Origin: Burkholderia diffusa
GTDB taxonomy: Bacteria; Pseudomonadota; Gammaproteobacteria; Burkholderiales; Burkholderiaceae
Assembly: GCF_001718315.1 (NCBI RefSeq)
Contig: NZ_CP013362.1
Location: 2,108,001 to 2,172,000, forward strand
Direction of reading: 5' to 3'
DNA: 64,000 bases
Each line of letters starts with the position of its first letter. Positions within the stretch are counted from its first letter, which is position 1. Below are positions 48,692-58,808 of the stretch, piece after piece. The notes under the pieces were generated by a model that made no database searches, was not told the DNA's origin, and saw only the letters and a list, made by a program, of their open reading frames with translations. The position numbers were made by a program, and so were the translations under genes.

Positions 48692-49495
48692 ATGCATCCC
48701 ATGCTCAACATCGCTGTCAAGGCTGCGCGCCGCGCCGGACAGATCATCAACCGTGCGTCCCTCGACCTCGACCTGATCGAGATCCGCAAGAAGCAGCAGA
48801 ACGACTTCGTCACCGAAGTGGACAAGGCCGCCGAAGAGGCGATCATCGAGACGCTGAAGACCGCCTACCCTGACCACGCGATCCTCGCGGAGGAATCGGG
48901 CGAATCCGAGAACGAATCCGAATTCAAGTGGATCATCGATCCGCTCGACGGCACGACCAACTTCATCCACGGCTTCCCGTACTACTGCGTGTCGATCGCG
49001 CTCGAGCACAAGGGCATCGTCACGCAGGCCGTCGTCTACGATCCGAACAAGAACGATCTGTTTACGGCCACCCGCGGCCGCGGCGCGTACCTGAACGACC
49101 GTCGCATCCGCGTCGGCCGCCGCGACCGCCTGGCGGACGCGCTGGTCGGCACCGGCTTCCCGTTCCGGGAGAAGGACGGCCTCGACGCATATGCACGCCT
49201 GTTCACCGAAATGACGCAGGCCTGCACGGGGCTGCGCCGTCCGGGCGCGGCCGCGCTCGATCTCGCGAACGTCGCGGCCGGCCGCCTCGACGCGTTCTTC
49301 GAGCAAGGCATCAACGTGTGGGACATGGCGGCGGGCAGCCTGCTGATCACCGAAGCCGGCGGCCTCGTGGGCAACTACACGGGCGACGCCGACTTCCTGC
49401 ATCGTCACGAGATCGTCGCGGCGAACCCGAAGATCTACGCGCAGATGATCCCGATCCTGAACCGCTACAGCCGCATGCATCCGGCAGCGGAGTAA
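48692..49495 (+). CDS. suhB: Inositol monophosphatase family protein SuhB
   Basis: A 267-residue FIG-fold phosphatase. Metal ligands are in AEESGES and [13 protein letters not shown], with INVWDMAAG closing the site. SuhB also serves in ribosome biogenesis and in transcription antitermination with NusA/Nus factors. ATG 48692 (MHPMLNIAV) is chosen over an upstream in-frame ATG because it matches the family and follows CCAGG. A TAAAAT at about 48535 may be a -10 element. Confidence 0.94.
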   Translation: MHPMLNIAVKAARRAGQIINRASLDLDLIEIRKKQQNDFVTEVDKAAEEAIIETLKTAYPDHAILAEESGESENESEFKWIIDPLDGTTNFIHGFPYYCVSIALEHKGIVTQAVVYDPNKNDLFTATRGRGAYLNDRRIRVGRRDRLADALVGTGFPFREKDGLDAYARLFTEMTQACTGLRRPGAAALDLANVAAGRLDAFFEQGINVWDMAAGSLLITEAGGLVGNYTGDADFLHRHEIVAANPKIYAQMIPILNRYSRMHPAAE

Positions 49496-49605
49496 ATCCG
49501 GGCCGCGCCCGCGCGGCGCGGCTGGCGCAGCACCTTGCCGCCAGCCCGTTGCCTCCACCCGTTTCAACACCGCCGCGACTTCGTGGCGACCGTATCCGAA
49601 TACTC

Positions 49606-51228
49606 ATGTTACGGCTCAGCGAACTCAAACTCCCGCTCGATCACCCCGAGAGTGCTCTCGAAGCCGCGATCCGTGCGCGCCTCGCGGAGCTCGGCGTGCC
49701 CGCAGACGGGCTTCTCCGTTACACGGTGTTCCGCCGTGCGCACGATGCGCGCAAGCGCGCCGACATCAAGCTCACGTATATCGTCGACGTTGAAGTCAAG
49801 GACGAAGCGGCCGTGCTTCCGCGACTCGCCGTCACGCCGCATTGCGGCGTGACGCCCGACATGACGTACCACTTCGTCACGAAGGCGCCCGAGCACGCCA
49901 ACTTTCTGCGCCCGGTCGTCATCGGCATGGGTCCGTGCGGCCTCTTCGCCGGGCTGATCCTCGCGCAAATGGGCTTTCGGCCGATCATCCTCGAACGCGG
50001 CAAGGCCGTTCGCGAGCGCACCAAGGACACCTTCGGCCTGTGGCGCAAGAGCGTGCTCAATCCCGAGTCGAACGTGCAGTTCGGCGAGGGCGGCGCGGGG
50101 ACGTTCTCCGATGGCAAGCTGTATAGCCAGATCAAGGATCCCCACCACTACGGCCGCAAGGTGCTCGACGAATTCGTCAAGGCCGGCGCGCCGGAAGACA
50201 TCCTGTACCTGAGCCGGCCGCACATCGGCACGTTCCGCCTCGTCAGCATGGTGGAAAAGATGCGCGCGACCATCCACGAACTCGGCGGCGAAGTGCGGTT
50301 CGAAACGCGGGTCGAGGACATCGAAATCGACCAGGGCAAGGTGCGTTCGCTGAAGCTGTCGAACGGCGAAACGCTGCGCTGCGACCACGTCGTGCTGGCC
50401 GTGGGCCACAGCGCGCGCGACACGTTCCAGATGCTGCACGATCGCGGCGTGTATGTCGAAGCGAAGCCGTTCTCGCTGGGTTTTCGGATCGAACATCCGC
50501 AGGGAGTGATCGATCGCAGCCGCTTCGGCAAGTTCGCAGGCCACAAGCAACTCGGCGCGGCCGACTACAAGGTGGTTCACCACTGCAGCAACGGACGCGC
50601 GGTCTACAGCTTCTGCATGTGCCCCGGCGGCACGGTGGTCGCGGCGACTTCCGAGCCGGGCCGCGTGGTCACCAACGGGATGAGCCAGTATTCGCGCGCC
50701 GAGCGCAATGCGAATGCGGGGATCGTCGTCGGCATCACGCCGGAAGACTATCCCGGCGGTCCGCTGGCAGGCATCGCGTTCCAGCGCAAATGGGAGGAAC
50801 GCGCGTTCGAACTGGGCGGCGGCGATTACAGCGCGCCTGGCCAGCTGGTCGGCGATTTCATCGCGGGCCGGCCGTCGACGTCGCTCGGCTCCGTGGTGCC
50901 CTCGTACAAGCCGGGCGTGCGCCCGACCGATCTCAGCACCGCGCTGCCCGACTACGTGATCGAAGCCATTCGTGAAGCGCTGCCGCAGATCGACAAGAAG
51001 ATCGCCGGCTTCGCGATGCACGATGCGGTGCTCACCGGCGTGGAGACGCGCACGTCGTCACCGATCCGCATCCGGCGCAAGGACGATTACCAAAGCGTGA
51101 ACGTCGAAGGGCTGTATCCGGCCGGCGAAGGCGCCGGGTATGCGGGCGGCATCTATTCGGCAGCGATCGACGGTATCGAAGTCGCGCAGGCGGTCGCGCT
51201 CGACCTGATGTCTCGGCACGCGTCCTGA
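49606..51228 (+). CDS. FAD-dependent NAD(FAD)-utilising dehydrogenase, COG2509 type
   Basis: A 540-residue flavoprotein. The N-terminal ~100 residues resemble the leader domain of this family; VVIGMGPCGLFAGLILAQMG (from 105) is the Rossmann dinucleotide motif, and VQFGEGGAGTFSDGKLYS the FAD pyrophosphate site. LYPAGEGAGYAGGIYSAA near the end completes it. Family members are widespread oxidoreductases with unknown physiological substrate. It follows suhB by 110 bases in the same direction and may be co-transcribed. Confidence 0.9.
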   Translation: MLRLSELKLPLDHPESALEAAIRARLAELGVPADGLLRYTVFRRAHDARKRADIKLTYIVDVEVKDEAAVLPRLAVTPHCGVTPDMTYHFVTKAPEHANFLRPVVIGMGPCGLFAGLILAQMGFRPIILERGKAVRERTKDTFGLWRKSVLNPESNVQFGEGGAGTFSDGKLYSQIKDPHHYGRKVLDEFVKAGAPEDILYLSRPHIGTFRLVSMVEKMRATIHELGGEVRFETRVEDIEIDQGKVRSLKLSNGETLRCDHVVLAVGHSARDTFQMLHDRGVYVEAKPFSLGFRIEHPQGVIDRSRFGKFAGHKQLGAADYKVVHHCSNGRAVYSFCMCPGGTVVAATSEPGRVVTNGMSQYSRAERNANAGIVVGITPEDYPGGPLAGIAFQRKWEERAFELGGGDYSAPGQLVGDFIAGRPSTSLGSVVPSYKPGVRPTDLSTALPDYVIEAIREALPQIDKKIAGFAMHDAVLTGVETRTSSPIRIRRKDDYQSVNVEGLYPAGEGAGYAGGIYSAAIDGIEVAQAVALDLMSRHAS

Positions 51229-51536
51229 TATTGCCGGACAGGCCCGGCGCACGAACATCCGTGCGCCGGGTGAAGCCGGCATTTTCAATGTTTGCCCGGG
51301 GCGGACGTGAATCGTCGCATTGAGCCGACGATCTCCGATCGGAGAGCCGCTTCGCAAGAGCATTTGCACGGGTCACCGGCATGACACCGCGTTGATGGCG
51401 CGTGGACAACGTTTGACGATCGCTCGCGCGATCGGCGCCCGGCTTTCGCAGGCGGGTATCTCATTGTTGTCCGGCATGATCCGACAAGTCCTGGCGCACA
51501 ACGCCACGCCAAGACCGGTGCCGAACCAATGGATCA
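51229..51536. other. 308-base intergenic stretch with a hairpin; no gene recognised
   Basis: CCCGGCGCACG (51243-51253) and CGTGCGCCGGG (51260-51270) form an 11-bp perfect hairpin 15 bases beyond the oxidoreductase stop, without a T-run. The remainder carries open frames in several frames but none with a recognised product. Confidence 0.45.
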
Positions 51537-52427
51537 TCACTGCGCAGGCCGATCGCTGCGCGTGACCAGATTTCCCTTTAGCGCCGCGCTCATCGGCATG
51601 TCGAGATTCGCGCCGCGTGGCGGAATCGGTGATTCAAACCACTTTGCGTACAGGCGAGTGAATTCGCCACTTTTCATAAGTCGAGCGAGCGTGCCATCGA
51701 CGAGCCGCTTGAACGCCGAATCGTCTTTGCGCACCATACATGCGTACGGCTCCACTTGCAGCGCGTCTCCGGTCACGACCCACGTACTCGGGTCGTCCGC
51801 GTTGGCCCTGAGCCCGTAAAGCAGAACATCATCGAGGGCGAGCGCCGCCGCTTTGTCGTCAGCGACAATTTTCAGCGCGTCGGCGTAGTCCTTTGTCAGC
51901 ACGATTTCGGTATCGATGTGCTGCGTTTCGAGTTGGCGTCGCAGCGTTTTTTCATTCGTACTCCCGCCGACCGTCACGACGGCCTTGTGCGCGAGGTCGG
52001 CATAGTCGACAATGCGCGACGCCCGTTTTGCCATCAGCCGCGTACCGGCATAAAAGTAATTGATCGAGAACGCGACGTCCTTGCCTCGCGCCGACGTGTT
52101 TGTCGTCGACCCGCACTCCAGATCGTAGGTGCCGTTGACAAGCAGCGGAATTCGATTTTGACCGGTAACCGGCACGTAGGCGACCTTCAGATCCGGTCTG
52201 CGAAGTGCGTTGCGAACGTCGTCTACGATTGCTTCCGTTATGTCCATTGAAAAGCCGACGGCTTTATGCGGCGTCAGCAGATAGCTGAACGGCACGGCGG
52301 CTTCCCTGTACGAAACTACGATTTGATTCGACCGGGAGATTTTGTCTAACGTCTGCGCATTGGCAGCCATCGACGCGGCATACGCTGCGAATAATGCGGC
52401 GAGCATGACAACGGATGAGGATCTCAT
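51537..52427 (-). CDS. Amino-acid-type ABC transporter substrate-binding protein, orphan
   Basis: A 296-residue periplasmic binding protein of the SBP_bac_3 family, related to glutamate/aspartate-binding proteins. Signal peptide to about residue 24 (AANAQTLDKI). TGQNRIPLLVNGTYDLECGS and AVVTVGGSTNEKTLRRQL are family segments, and the protein has the two-lobe pattern. No permease or ATPase gene lies beside it, so it depends on a transporter elsewhere, or acts as a sensor. ATG 52427 (MRSSSVVML) is preferred to an earlier in-frame start. Confidence 0.86.
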   Translation of the reverse strand: MRSSSVVMLAALFAAYAASMAANAQTLDKISRSNQIVVSYREAAVPFSYLLTPHKAVGFSMDITEAIVDDVRNALRRPDLKVAYVPVTGQNRIPLLVNGTYDLECGSTTNTSARGKDVAFSINYFYAGTRLMAKRASRIVDYADLAHKAVVTVGGSTNEKTLRRQLETQHIDTEIVLTKDYADALKIVADDKAAALALDDVLLYGLRANADDPSTWVVTGDALQVEPYACMVRKDDSAFKRLVDGTLARLMKSGEFTRLYAKWFESPIPPRGANLDMPMSAALKGNLVTRSDRPAQ

Positions 52428-52882
52428 GATGCCTCTTTCACGACGTTTACGCTGCAGAAGCTCGATTTGCCGAGCCGTCTCCGTCGGTAGCGGACCGCAC
52501 GTCGTATCGTTTGCCATGCGCCCATCAATTCCGACGTGAATTTACTTTAAGCGGAGCCGATCACTCCAGCTTGATTCAGGTCAACGGCGCAGCCGTCTCG
52601 GAACGAGTGTGGGGGCCGCGTTTCAGCTCCACGCAGCAAACCGTGTTGAGATGCGGCACCGACATGCCGCCCGCCTCGGCCGATCCCCAAGCGTCATGTC
52701 GGCAAGACAAGCACCGCCGCTGCCCCCTGAGACCACCCGACGCCCAGGCCGCTGGAGCCTGAAGTGCCGCGCGATACAGAGTCGTATCGCGCGATCTACT
52801 GGCCTATCGGCCAACTTCGACCGGAATCGTCGAAGCCACTGGTAAACTCGGGCAACCCAAGCAACAACTTCAAGCCGGATCT
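52428..52882. promoter_or_regulatory. 455-base stretch with an FNR/ANR-like box upstream of mutS
   Basis: TTGAT-TCAG-GTCAA at 52571-52584 matches the FNR/ANR consensus TTGAT-N4-ATCAA at nine of ten positions. No gene starts close downstream on the plus strand (mutS is 299 bases away) and the binding-protein gene starts 144 bases away on the other strand. No reliable coding sequence is seen in this region. Confidence 0.45.
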
Positions 52883-55540
52883 ATGACCACGCTGTCGCCC
52901 GAGGCCTTTGCAGGCCACACTCCAATGATGCAGCAGTACCTGCGCATCAAGGCCGATCACCCCGACACGCTCGTCTTCTACCGGATGGGCGACTTCTACG
53001 AGCTGTTCTTCGAGGATGCGGAGAAAGCGGCGCGCCTGCTCGACCTGACCCTCACTCAACGCGGCGCATCGGCCGGCACGCCGATCAAGATGGCAGGCGT
53101 CCCGCACCACGCGGTCGAACAGTATCTGGCGAAACTCGTGAAGATGGGTGAATCGGTCGCGATCTGCGAGCAGATCGGCGACCCCGCTACGTCGAAGGGC
53201 CCCGTCGAGCGCAAGGTCGTGCGCGTCGTCACGCCCGGCACGCTGACCGATGCGGCGCTGCTGTCCGACAAGAACGACGTCTACCTGCTCGCGATGTACA
53301 CGGGCCACAACAAGCGCGGCGTCGCGGTCAATATCGGCCTCGCATGGCTGAACCTCGCAAGCGGCGCGCTACGGCTCGCCGAAATCGAACCCGACCAGCT
53401 AGGCGCCGCGCTCGAACGCATTCGGCCGGCCGAGATCCTCACGGCGGACGGCGCAACCGACGCCGTGCCCGCTGGCGCCGGTGCGATCAAGCGCGTGCCG
53501 GCATGGCATTTCGATATTGCGTCGGGCACCCAGCGTCTGTGCGACCAGCTCGACGTCGCGGGCCTCGACGGCTTCGGCGCGCATTCGCTGACGAGCGCAT
53601 GCGGGGCTGCCGGCGCACTTCTGCTGTACGCGGCCGCCACCCAGGGGCAGCAGTTGCGTCACGTGCGCAGCCTGAAGGTCGAGAACGAAACCGAATACAT
53701 CGGGCTCGATCCGGCGACGCGCCGCAACCTCGAACTGACCGAAACGCTGCGCGGCACCGAATCGCCGACGCTGTACTCCCTGCTCGACACCTGCTGCACG
53801 ACGATGGGCAGCCGCCTGCTGCGTCATTGGCTGCATCACCCGCCGCGCGCGTCCGTCGCCGCACAGTCGCGCCAGCAGGCGATCGGCGCACTGCTCGAGG
53901 CGCCCGCGAACGCGAGCCTCGACGCACTGCGCAGCGCGCTGCGTCAGATCGCCGACGTCGAACGAATCACCGGACGTCTCGCGCTGCTGTCCGCGCGACC
54001 GCGCGACCTGTCGAGCCTGCGCGACACGTTCGCCGCGCTGCCCGCGCTGCGCGAACGCATCAGCGCGATCGTCGCGAACGCGGATGCGCTCACCCGCGTC
54101 GACGCGGCGCTCGCGCCGCCCGCCGAGTGTCTCGACCTGCTGACGAGCGCGATCGCCCCCGAACCTGCCGCGATGGTGCGCGACGGCGGCGTGATTGCGC
54201 GCGGCTACGATGCCGAACTCGACGAACTGCGCGACATCTCCGAGAACTGCGGGCAATTTCTGATCGATCTCGAGGCGCGCGAGCGTGCCCGCACCGGCAT
54301 CGCGAACCTGCGTGTCGAATACAACAAGGTGCACGGCTTCTACATCGAGGTCACACGCGGCCAGACCGACAAGGTACCCGACGACTATCGCCGTCGCCAG
54401 ACGCTGAAGAATGCCGAGCGCTACATCACGCCCGAACTGAAGACCTTCGAGGACAAGGCGCTGTCCGCACAGGAACGCGCGCTGGCCCGCGAGCGCGCGC
54501 TGTACGACGGCGTGCTGCAGGCACTGCTGCCGTTCATTCCGGAGTGTCAGCGAGTCGCGTCGGCGCTCGCGGAGCTCGACGTGCTCGCCGCGTTCGCCGA
54601 GCGCGCCCGCACGCTCGACTGGGTCGCGCCTGCCTTCACCGACGAGATCGGCATCGAGATCGAACAGGGACGCCACCCTGTCGTCGAAGCGCAGGTCGAG
54701 CAGTTCATCGCGAACGACTGCCGGTTCGGCGCGGAGCGCAAACTGCTGCTGATCACCGGTCCGAACATGGGCGGTAAGTCGACCTTCATGCGACAGACAG
54801 CACTGATCGCGCTGATGGCGTACGTCGGCAGCTACGTGCCGGCGAAGTCGGCCTGCTTCGGCCCGATCGACCGGATCTTCACGCGGATCGGCGCGGCAGA
54901 TGACCTCGCCGGCGGCCGATCGACCTTCATGGTCGAGATGACCGAAGCGGCTGCGATCCTGAACGACGCGACACCGCAGAGCCTCGTGCTGATGGACGAA
55001 ATCGGTCGCGGCACGTCGACGTTCGACGGCCTCGCGCTCGCATGGGCCATCGCGCGTCATCTGCTGGCGCAGAACGGCTGCTACACGCTGTTCGCGACGC
55101 ATTACTTCGAGCTGACGCAACTGCCCGCCGAATTCCCGCAAGCGGCCAACGTCCATCTGTCGGCCGTCGAGCACGGCCACGGCATCGTGTTCCTGCACGC
55201 AGTCAACGACGGCCCGGCGAACCAGAGCTACGGATTGCAGGTTGCGCAGCTCGCGGGCGTGCCCGCGCCGGTGATCCGCGCCGCGCGCAAGCATCTCGCG
55301 TATCTCGAACAGCAGTCTGCCACGCAGCATACGCCGCAGCTCGATCTGTTCAGCGCGCCGTCCGCCGCGATCGACGAACTCGAATGCGCGGACGCGCCGG
55401 CGCCGTCCGACATCCCGCATCCCGCACTTGAAAGGCTGCGCGACATCGATCCCGACGACCTCAAGCCGCGCGACGCGCTCGACCTGCTGTACGAACTGCG
55501 CACACTCGTTCGCTCGCACGATGCCGACGGGCACGCATAA
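52883..55540 (+). CDS. mutS: DNA mismatch repair protein MutS
   Basis: An 885-residue mismatch-recognition ATPase. [11 protein letters not shown] (residues ~34-44) holds the Phe-x-Glu that stacks on the mismatch. The ATPase has Walker A GPNMGGKS at 626-633 and the later [19 protein letters not shown], with conserved Walker B and signature. The C-terminus ends [28 protein letters not shown], the beta-clamp/tetramer region. ATG 52883 follows a weak ribosome-binding site. Its last 20 bases overlap the next gene. Confidence 0.97.
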   Translation: MTTLSPEAFAGHTPMMQQYLRIKADHPDTLVFYRMGDFYELFFEDAEKAARLLDLTLTQRGASAGTPIKMAGVPHHAVEQYLAKLVKMGESVAICEQIGDPATSKGPVERKVVRVVTPGTLTDAALLSDKNDVYLLAMYTGHNKRGVAVNIGLAWLNLASGALRLAEIEPDQLGAALERIRPAEILTADGATDAVPAGAGAIKRVPAWHFDIASGTQRLCDQLDVAGLDGFGAHSLTSACGAAGALLLYAAATQGQQLRHVRSLKVENETEYIGLDPATRRNLELTETLRGTESPTLYSLLDTCCTTMGSRLLRHWLHHPPRASVAAQSRQQAIGALLEAPANASLDALRSALRQIADVERITGRLALLSARPRDLSSLRDTFAALPALRERISAIVANADALTRVDAALAPPAECLDLLTSAIAPEPAAMVRDGGVIARGYDAELDELRDISENCGQFLIDLEARERARTGIANLRVEYNKVHGFYIEVTRGQTDKVPDDYRRRQTLKNAERYITPELKTFEDKALSAQERALARERALYDGVLQALLPFIPECQRVASALAELDVLAAFAERARTLDWVAPAFTDEIGIEIEQGRHPVVEAQVEQFIANDCRFGAERKLLLITGPNMGGKSTFMRQTALIALMAYVGSYVPAKSACFGPIDRIFTRIGAADDLAGGRSTFMVEMTEAAAILNDATPQSLVLMDEIGRGTSTFDGLALAWAIARHLLAQNGCYTLFATHYFELTQLPAEFPQAANVHLSAVEHGHGIVFLHAVNDGPANQSYGLQVAQLAGVPAPVIRAARKHLAYLEQQSATQHTPQLDLFSAPSAAIDELECADAPAPSDIPHPALERLRDIDPDDLKPRDALDLLYELRTLVRSHDADGHA

Positions 55541-56792
55541 ACGCCGCCTGTCGGGCTGGCCGGCTCGTGCCGCAACCTCGCTGGCCGCGGTGGTGTTCGC
55601 GTTGGCGCAAGCCGGCGCGCTGGCCGCGCCGCCCAAACGTGCTGCCGCCCCGTACTCGTTCGCGGTCGTGTCAGGCGTCATCGACGCGCCGGCCGACGAG
55701 CCGGCCGCGCAGCGGCTGTTCGAATCGATCGCGCGCGAGCGCAATCTGGCCTTCGTCGTCTACGCAGGCGACATCAAGGGCGCGAAGGAAGCATGCCGCG
55801 ACTCGCTGTATACGCAACGCGGCGCGATCCTGGACGCGTCGCGCGTGCCGCTCGTGTTCATTCCCGGCCACGACGATTGGGTAACGTGCAATACGGCGGC
55901 CGGCGGCAGCTACGACCCGGTCGAACGCCTGGACTTCCTGCGTCAGACGCTGCTGGCCGACGCGGCGCTGCCCGATTCCGGCGCGCTGCAGATCACGCGC
56001 GAAAGCGAAGTCGCCCGGTTCCGGCCCTATCGCGAAAACGCGCGTTGGTTGCATGACGACGTCGTCTACGTCGCACTGAACGCACCGGCGCCGAACAATC
56101 ACTATCTGACGGCCGGCGGCCGCAACGGTGAATTCGAGGACCGCATCATCGCGAACGGTTTCTGGATCGACCACGCGGCCGAGTATGCGAAGCGACGCGA
56201 AGCGCGCGCATTGGTCGTGATTTTCGAAGGCGATCCGCAATTCGACCGCTATGAACGCGCCGAACGCTTTGCGTGGTTGCGTTTCAACCGGCCGCGCGTG
56301 CGCGACGGCTTCCGTGAACTGAAACGAACGCTGGTGAAGGCGGCGGCGACCTTCCGCGGCCCGATCCTGGTGATGCACGCGAGCAGCGAGCCGCTTGCGA
56401 ACGGCTTCCTGATCGATCGCCCGCTGCATGCGGACGACGGCGTGCTGGTGGGAAATGTGACGCGTGTCGCGATCGGACCGCGTCATCCTGCGAATCAGTG
56501 GGTGAAGGTCAGCGTGTCACCGGCACGGCAGACGATCTTCAACGTGAGCGTGCAGGACGTCCCGAAGAATCTGCCGATCCCGCCCGCGCTGCCGGTCGTG
56601 CCGCGCGATGAGGTCCCGCTGCCGCAGATGCCGGAGATCCCGGCCTTGCCGGCACTGCCCGACTCGTCGTCGGTCGCGCCGCCGTTACAAGGCGACGGCA
56701 CGACACCGGGCGGCGCTTCGTGGCCCGCGCCGCCCCCTGCTTCAGGGCCGGCGCCCGGCCTGCCCGCCAGCTCAGTGCAGGGTACGCCCTGA
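55521..56792 (+). CDS. Exported calcineurin-like metallophosphatase
   Basis: A 423-residue protein with a signal peptide ending at about residue 34 (ALAAPPKR). [17 protein letters not shown] and VMHASSEPL supply part of the calcineurin-like metal site (GD and GHDD motifs), although a full NHE motif is not obvious. The last ~75 residues are Pro/Ala-rich ([20 protein letters not shown]), unlike a catalytic domain. Its start lies inside mutS, so translation is coupled. Substrate unknown. Its 3' end overlaps slyD on the other strand. Confidence 0.8.
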   Translation: MPTGTHKRRLSGWPARAATSLAAVVFALAQAGALAAPPKRAAAPYSFAVVSGVIDAPADEPAAQRLFESIARERNLAFVVYAGDIKGAKEACRDSLYTQRGAILDASRVPLVFIPGHDDWVTCNTAAGGSYDPVERLDFLRQTLLADAALPDSGALQITRESEVARFRPYRENARWLHDDVVYVALNAPAPNNHYLTAGGRNGEFEDRIIANGFWIDHAAEYAKRREARALVVIFEGDPQFDRYERAERFAWLRFNRPRVRDGFRELKRTLVKAAATFRGPILVMHASSEPLANGFLIDRPLHADDGVLVGNVTRVAIGPRHPANQWVKVSVSPARQTIFNVSVQDVPKNLPIPPALPVVPRDEVPLPQMPEIPALPALPDSSSVAPPLQGDGTTPGGASWPAPPPASGPAPGLPASSVQGTP

Positions 56793-57326
56793 CGGTGCGT
56801 CGCCGTCCTCGTCCTCGTCCTCGTCTTCGTCCTCATCGACGATTTCGAGGCCTTCCGCGCCATGCGCGTGCTCATGCTCGATCTCGTCCTCGGTCGCTTC
56901 GCGAACGTCCTTGACCGTCAGCGCGAAACGCAGTGCCATGCCCGCGAGCGGGTGGTTGCCGTCGAGCACGACCTTGTCCTCTGCGATGTCGGTGACCGTG
57001 TAGATCAGCGAATCCACTTCCTCATCGCCGTCTTCCGGCGTGCCTTCGAACTGCATGCCCACTTCGATCGGCTCGGGAAAACGATCGCGCGGCTCGATCT
57101 TCACGAGTTCGGGATCGTAGTCGCCGAACGCGTCCTGCGGCTCGAGCTGAATCTGCGCCTGGTAACCGGGCTCCTGGCCGTCGAGCTGTTCCTCGATCTT
57201 GGGGAACGTGCCATCATAGCCGCCGTGCAGATAAACCATCGGCTCGTCGCTTTCCTCAATCAGATTGCCTTGCGCATCCGACAGCTTGTAAGCGACCGAC
57301 ACGACGGTGTTTTTTGCGATTTTCAT
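56772..57326 (-). CDS. slyD: FKBP-type peptidyl-prolyl isomerase SlyD
   Basis: A 184-residue FKBP with an inserted flap (IF) domain and chaperone activity. MKIAKNTVVSVAYKLSDAQG starts it, with FGDYDPELV and NHPLAGMALRFAL as SlyD signatures. The C-terminal tail is Asp/Glu-rich, encoded by a hexamer run, instead of the His/Cys-rich metal-binding tail of E. coli SlyD; only two His lie in the linker before it. It is divergent from the roxA gene, with only 32 bases between starts. Confidence 0.9.
   Translation of the reverse strand: MKIAKNTVVSVAYKLSDAQGNLIEESDEPMVYLHGGYDGTFPKIEEQLDGQEPGYQAQIQLEPQDAFGDYDPELVKIEPRDRFPEPIEVGMQFEGTPEDGDEEVDSLIYTVTDIAEDKVVLDGNHPLAGMALRFALTVKDVREATEDEIEHEHAHGAEGLEIVDEDEDEDEDEDGDAPSGRTLH
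56803..56842. repeat. Hexamer simple-sequence repeat in slyD
   Basis: The CTCGTC-type hexamer repeats about six times and encodes the (DE)n tail of SlyD. Because the unit is six bases, changes in copy number keep the frame and alter tail length only. Confidence 0.8.
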
Positions 57327-57358
57327 CCAATTCTCCCAAATACAAGTCTCATTATACG
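57327..57358. promoter_or_regulatory. 32-base divergent region of slyD and the ribosomal oxygenase gene
   Basis: Only 32 bases separate the two starts. ATTATACG at about 57351-57358 abuts the plus-strand ATG, so a promoter for this gene must lie inside slyD or the message is leaderless. The slyD promoter must likewise lie inside the oxygenase gene. Confidence 0.5.
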
Positions 57359-58579
57359 ATGCGCAACCGGTCTCAAGCCGAACCGCGGGATGCCGCTGCC
57401 GCCCCGCTCGGCGCGCCGCCCTCCGATCTTCCCACGCCGCTGCTCGGCGGTCTCTCGCCAGCGCAATTCATGCGCCGCTACTGGCAGAAGAAGCCCCTGC
57501 TGATCCGCCAGGCGATCCCCGATGTGAAGCCGCCGGTCTCGCGCGACGCACTGTTCGAGCTGGCAGCGGACTATGACGCCGAATCGCGACTGATCACCCA
57601 TTTTCGTAACAAGTGGCAACTGGCCCACGGTCCGTTCGAGCCGGGCGCGCTGCCTGCCGTTTCGCGCAAGTCCTGGTCCTTGCTCGTGCAGGGGCTCGAC
57701 CTGCACGTCGACGCGGCACGCGCGCTACTCGACCGCTTCCGCTTCATCCCGGACGCACGCCTCGACGATCTGATGATTTCGTACGCGACTGACGGCGGCG
57801 GCGTCGGCCCGCACTTCGACTCGTACGACGTATTCCTGCTGCAGGTCGAAGGCCGGCGCCGCTGGCGCATCGGTGCGCAGAAGGACCTGTCGCTGCAGCC
57901 GGACGTCCCGCTGAAGATCCTCGAGCATTTCGAGCCGAGCGACGAGTGGGTGCTGGAGCCGGGCGACATGCTGTACCTGCCGCCGCACATCGCTCACGAC
58001 GGTGTGGCCGAAGGCGAGTGCATGACCTGCTCGATCGGCTTTCGGGCGCCGTCCGCCGGGGAGCTGGGCGCGCAATTCCTGTATTACCTCGCGGAACGCG
58101 GCGGCCTGCGCAACGAGCGCGGCGACGCGCTTTACCGCGACCCGAAGCAGCCGGCGGTCGACACCCCTGCGCAACTGCCGCCGGCGATGGTCGATCGCGT
58201 CGCCGAGATCGTCGATGCGATCCGCTGGCGCAAGCGCGACGTCGCCGAATTCCTCGGTTGCTACCTGAGCGAGCCCAAATCAAACGTCGTATTCGAGCCG
58301 CCTGCGCGTCCGCTATCCGAGGCCGCGTTCGTCGCGCAGGCGTCGCGCCGAGGCGTATATCTCGACAGACGGACCGCATTGATGTATAACGCGCGCTCGT
58401 ACTTCGTTAATGGCGAGGAAGAACCACTCGAGCAGGCCGGCGAATGGCTGCCCGAACTGGCCAATCTGCGCCACATGGAGGCGAAACGGTTTGTAACACT
58501 ATCCCGGGTTCCCTCAATGACAGCCTTGCTGCACGAATGGTATTGTGCGGGCTGGATACGGGTCGGAAACCGGATTTAG
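57359..58579 (+). CDS. Ribosomal protein oxygenase, JmjC cupin (YcfD/RoxA family)
   Basis: A 406-residue 2-oxoglutarate/Fe(II) oxygenase that hydroxylates an Arg of ribosomal protein L16 in characterised members. The HxD motif is in GPHFDSYDVFLLQ, and the distal His in LYLPPHIAHDG. The N-terminal RYWQKKPLLIRQA segment is conserved. It starts with ATG 57359 next to a TATAC-like motif and has no clear Shine-Dalgarno site, hinting at leaderless translation. It is divergent from slyD. Confidence 0.86.
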   Translation: MRNRSQAEPRDAAAAPLGAPPSDLPTPLLGGLSPAQFMRRYWQKKPLLIRQAIPDVKPPVSRDALFELAADYDAESRLITHFRNKWQLAHGPFEPGALPAVSRKSWSLLVQGLDLHVDAARALLDRFRFIPDARLDDLMISYATDGGGVGPHFDSYDVFLLQVEGRRRWRIGAQKDLSLQPDVPLKILEHFEPSDEWVLEPGDMLYLPPHIAHDGVAEGECMTCSIGFRAPSAGELGAQFLYYLAERGGLRNERGDALYRDPKQPAVDTPAQLPPAMVDRVAEIVDAIRWRKRDVAEFLGCYLSEPKSNVVFEPPARPLSEAAFVAQASRRGVYLDRRTALMYNARSYFVNGEEEPLEQAGEWLPELANLRHMEAKRFVTLSRVPSMTALLHEWYCAGWIRVGNRI

Positions 58580-58808
58580 TGAGCCGCCCCGTATGCCCGT
58601 GCAGATCAAATTCTGTATGGGAAAGACAACGTATTGACCCCGCATTTGTCGACGGTCGATAGGAAAGTGCATATAATTTCCGCCCAAGCCGTAGGGAAGA
58701 TTCACGCTCTAGAAGTGCGTCTCCACCAGCGGCCCAGGTCGGTGTTGGAGCACATTACCGGTATTGTTTCGCGCTGTTGCTTACCTTTAACCATAAAAGG
58801 ACGTGATC
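58580..58808. promoter_or_regulatory. Promoter/leader of the Ala/Ser-rich lipoprotein
   Basis: A perfect TATAAT lies at 58672-58677 with a weaker -35 (GTCGAC/TTGTCG) upstream. The leader of about 125 bases contains arms around 58713 and 58753 (GTGC..CTCCA with TGGAGCAC) that could form a hairpin. AAAAGGA precedes the ATG. Confidence 0.5.

Noticed and set aside
51320..51565. Small open frame downstream of the FAD oxidoreductase
   Set aside because: It has no ribosome-binding site or family match and partly overlaps the binding-protein gene; it is probably noise.
53399..55744. 781-codon open frame antisense to mutS
   Set aside because: Composition is Arg/Val/Asp-biased without motifs; mutS on the other strand explains it.
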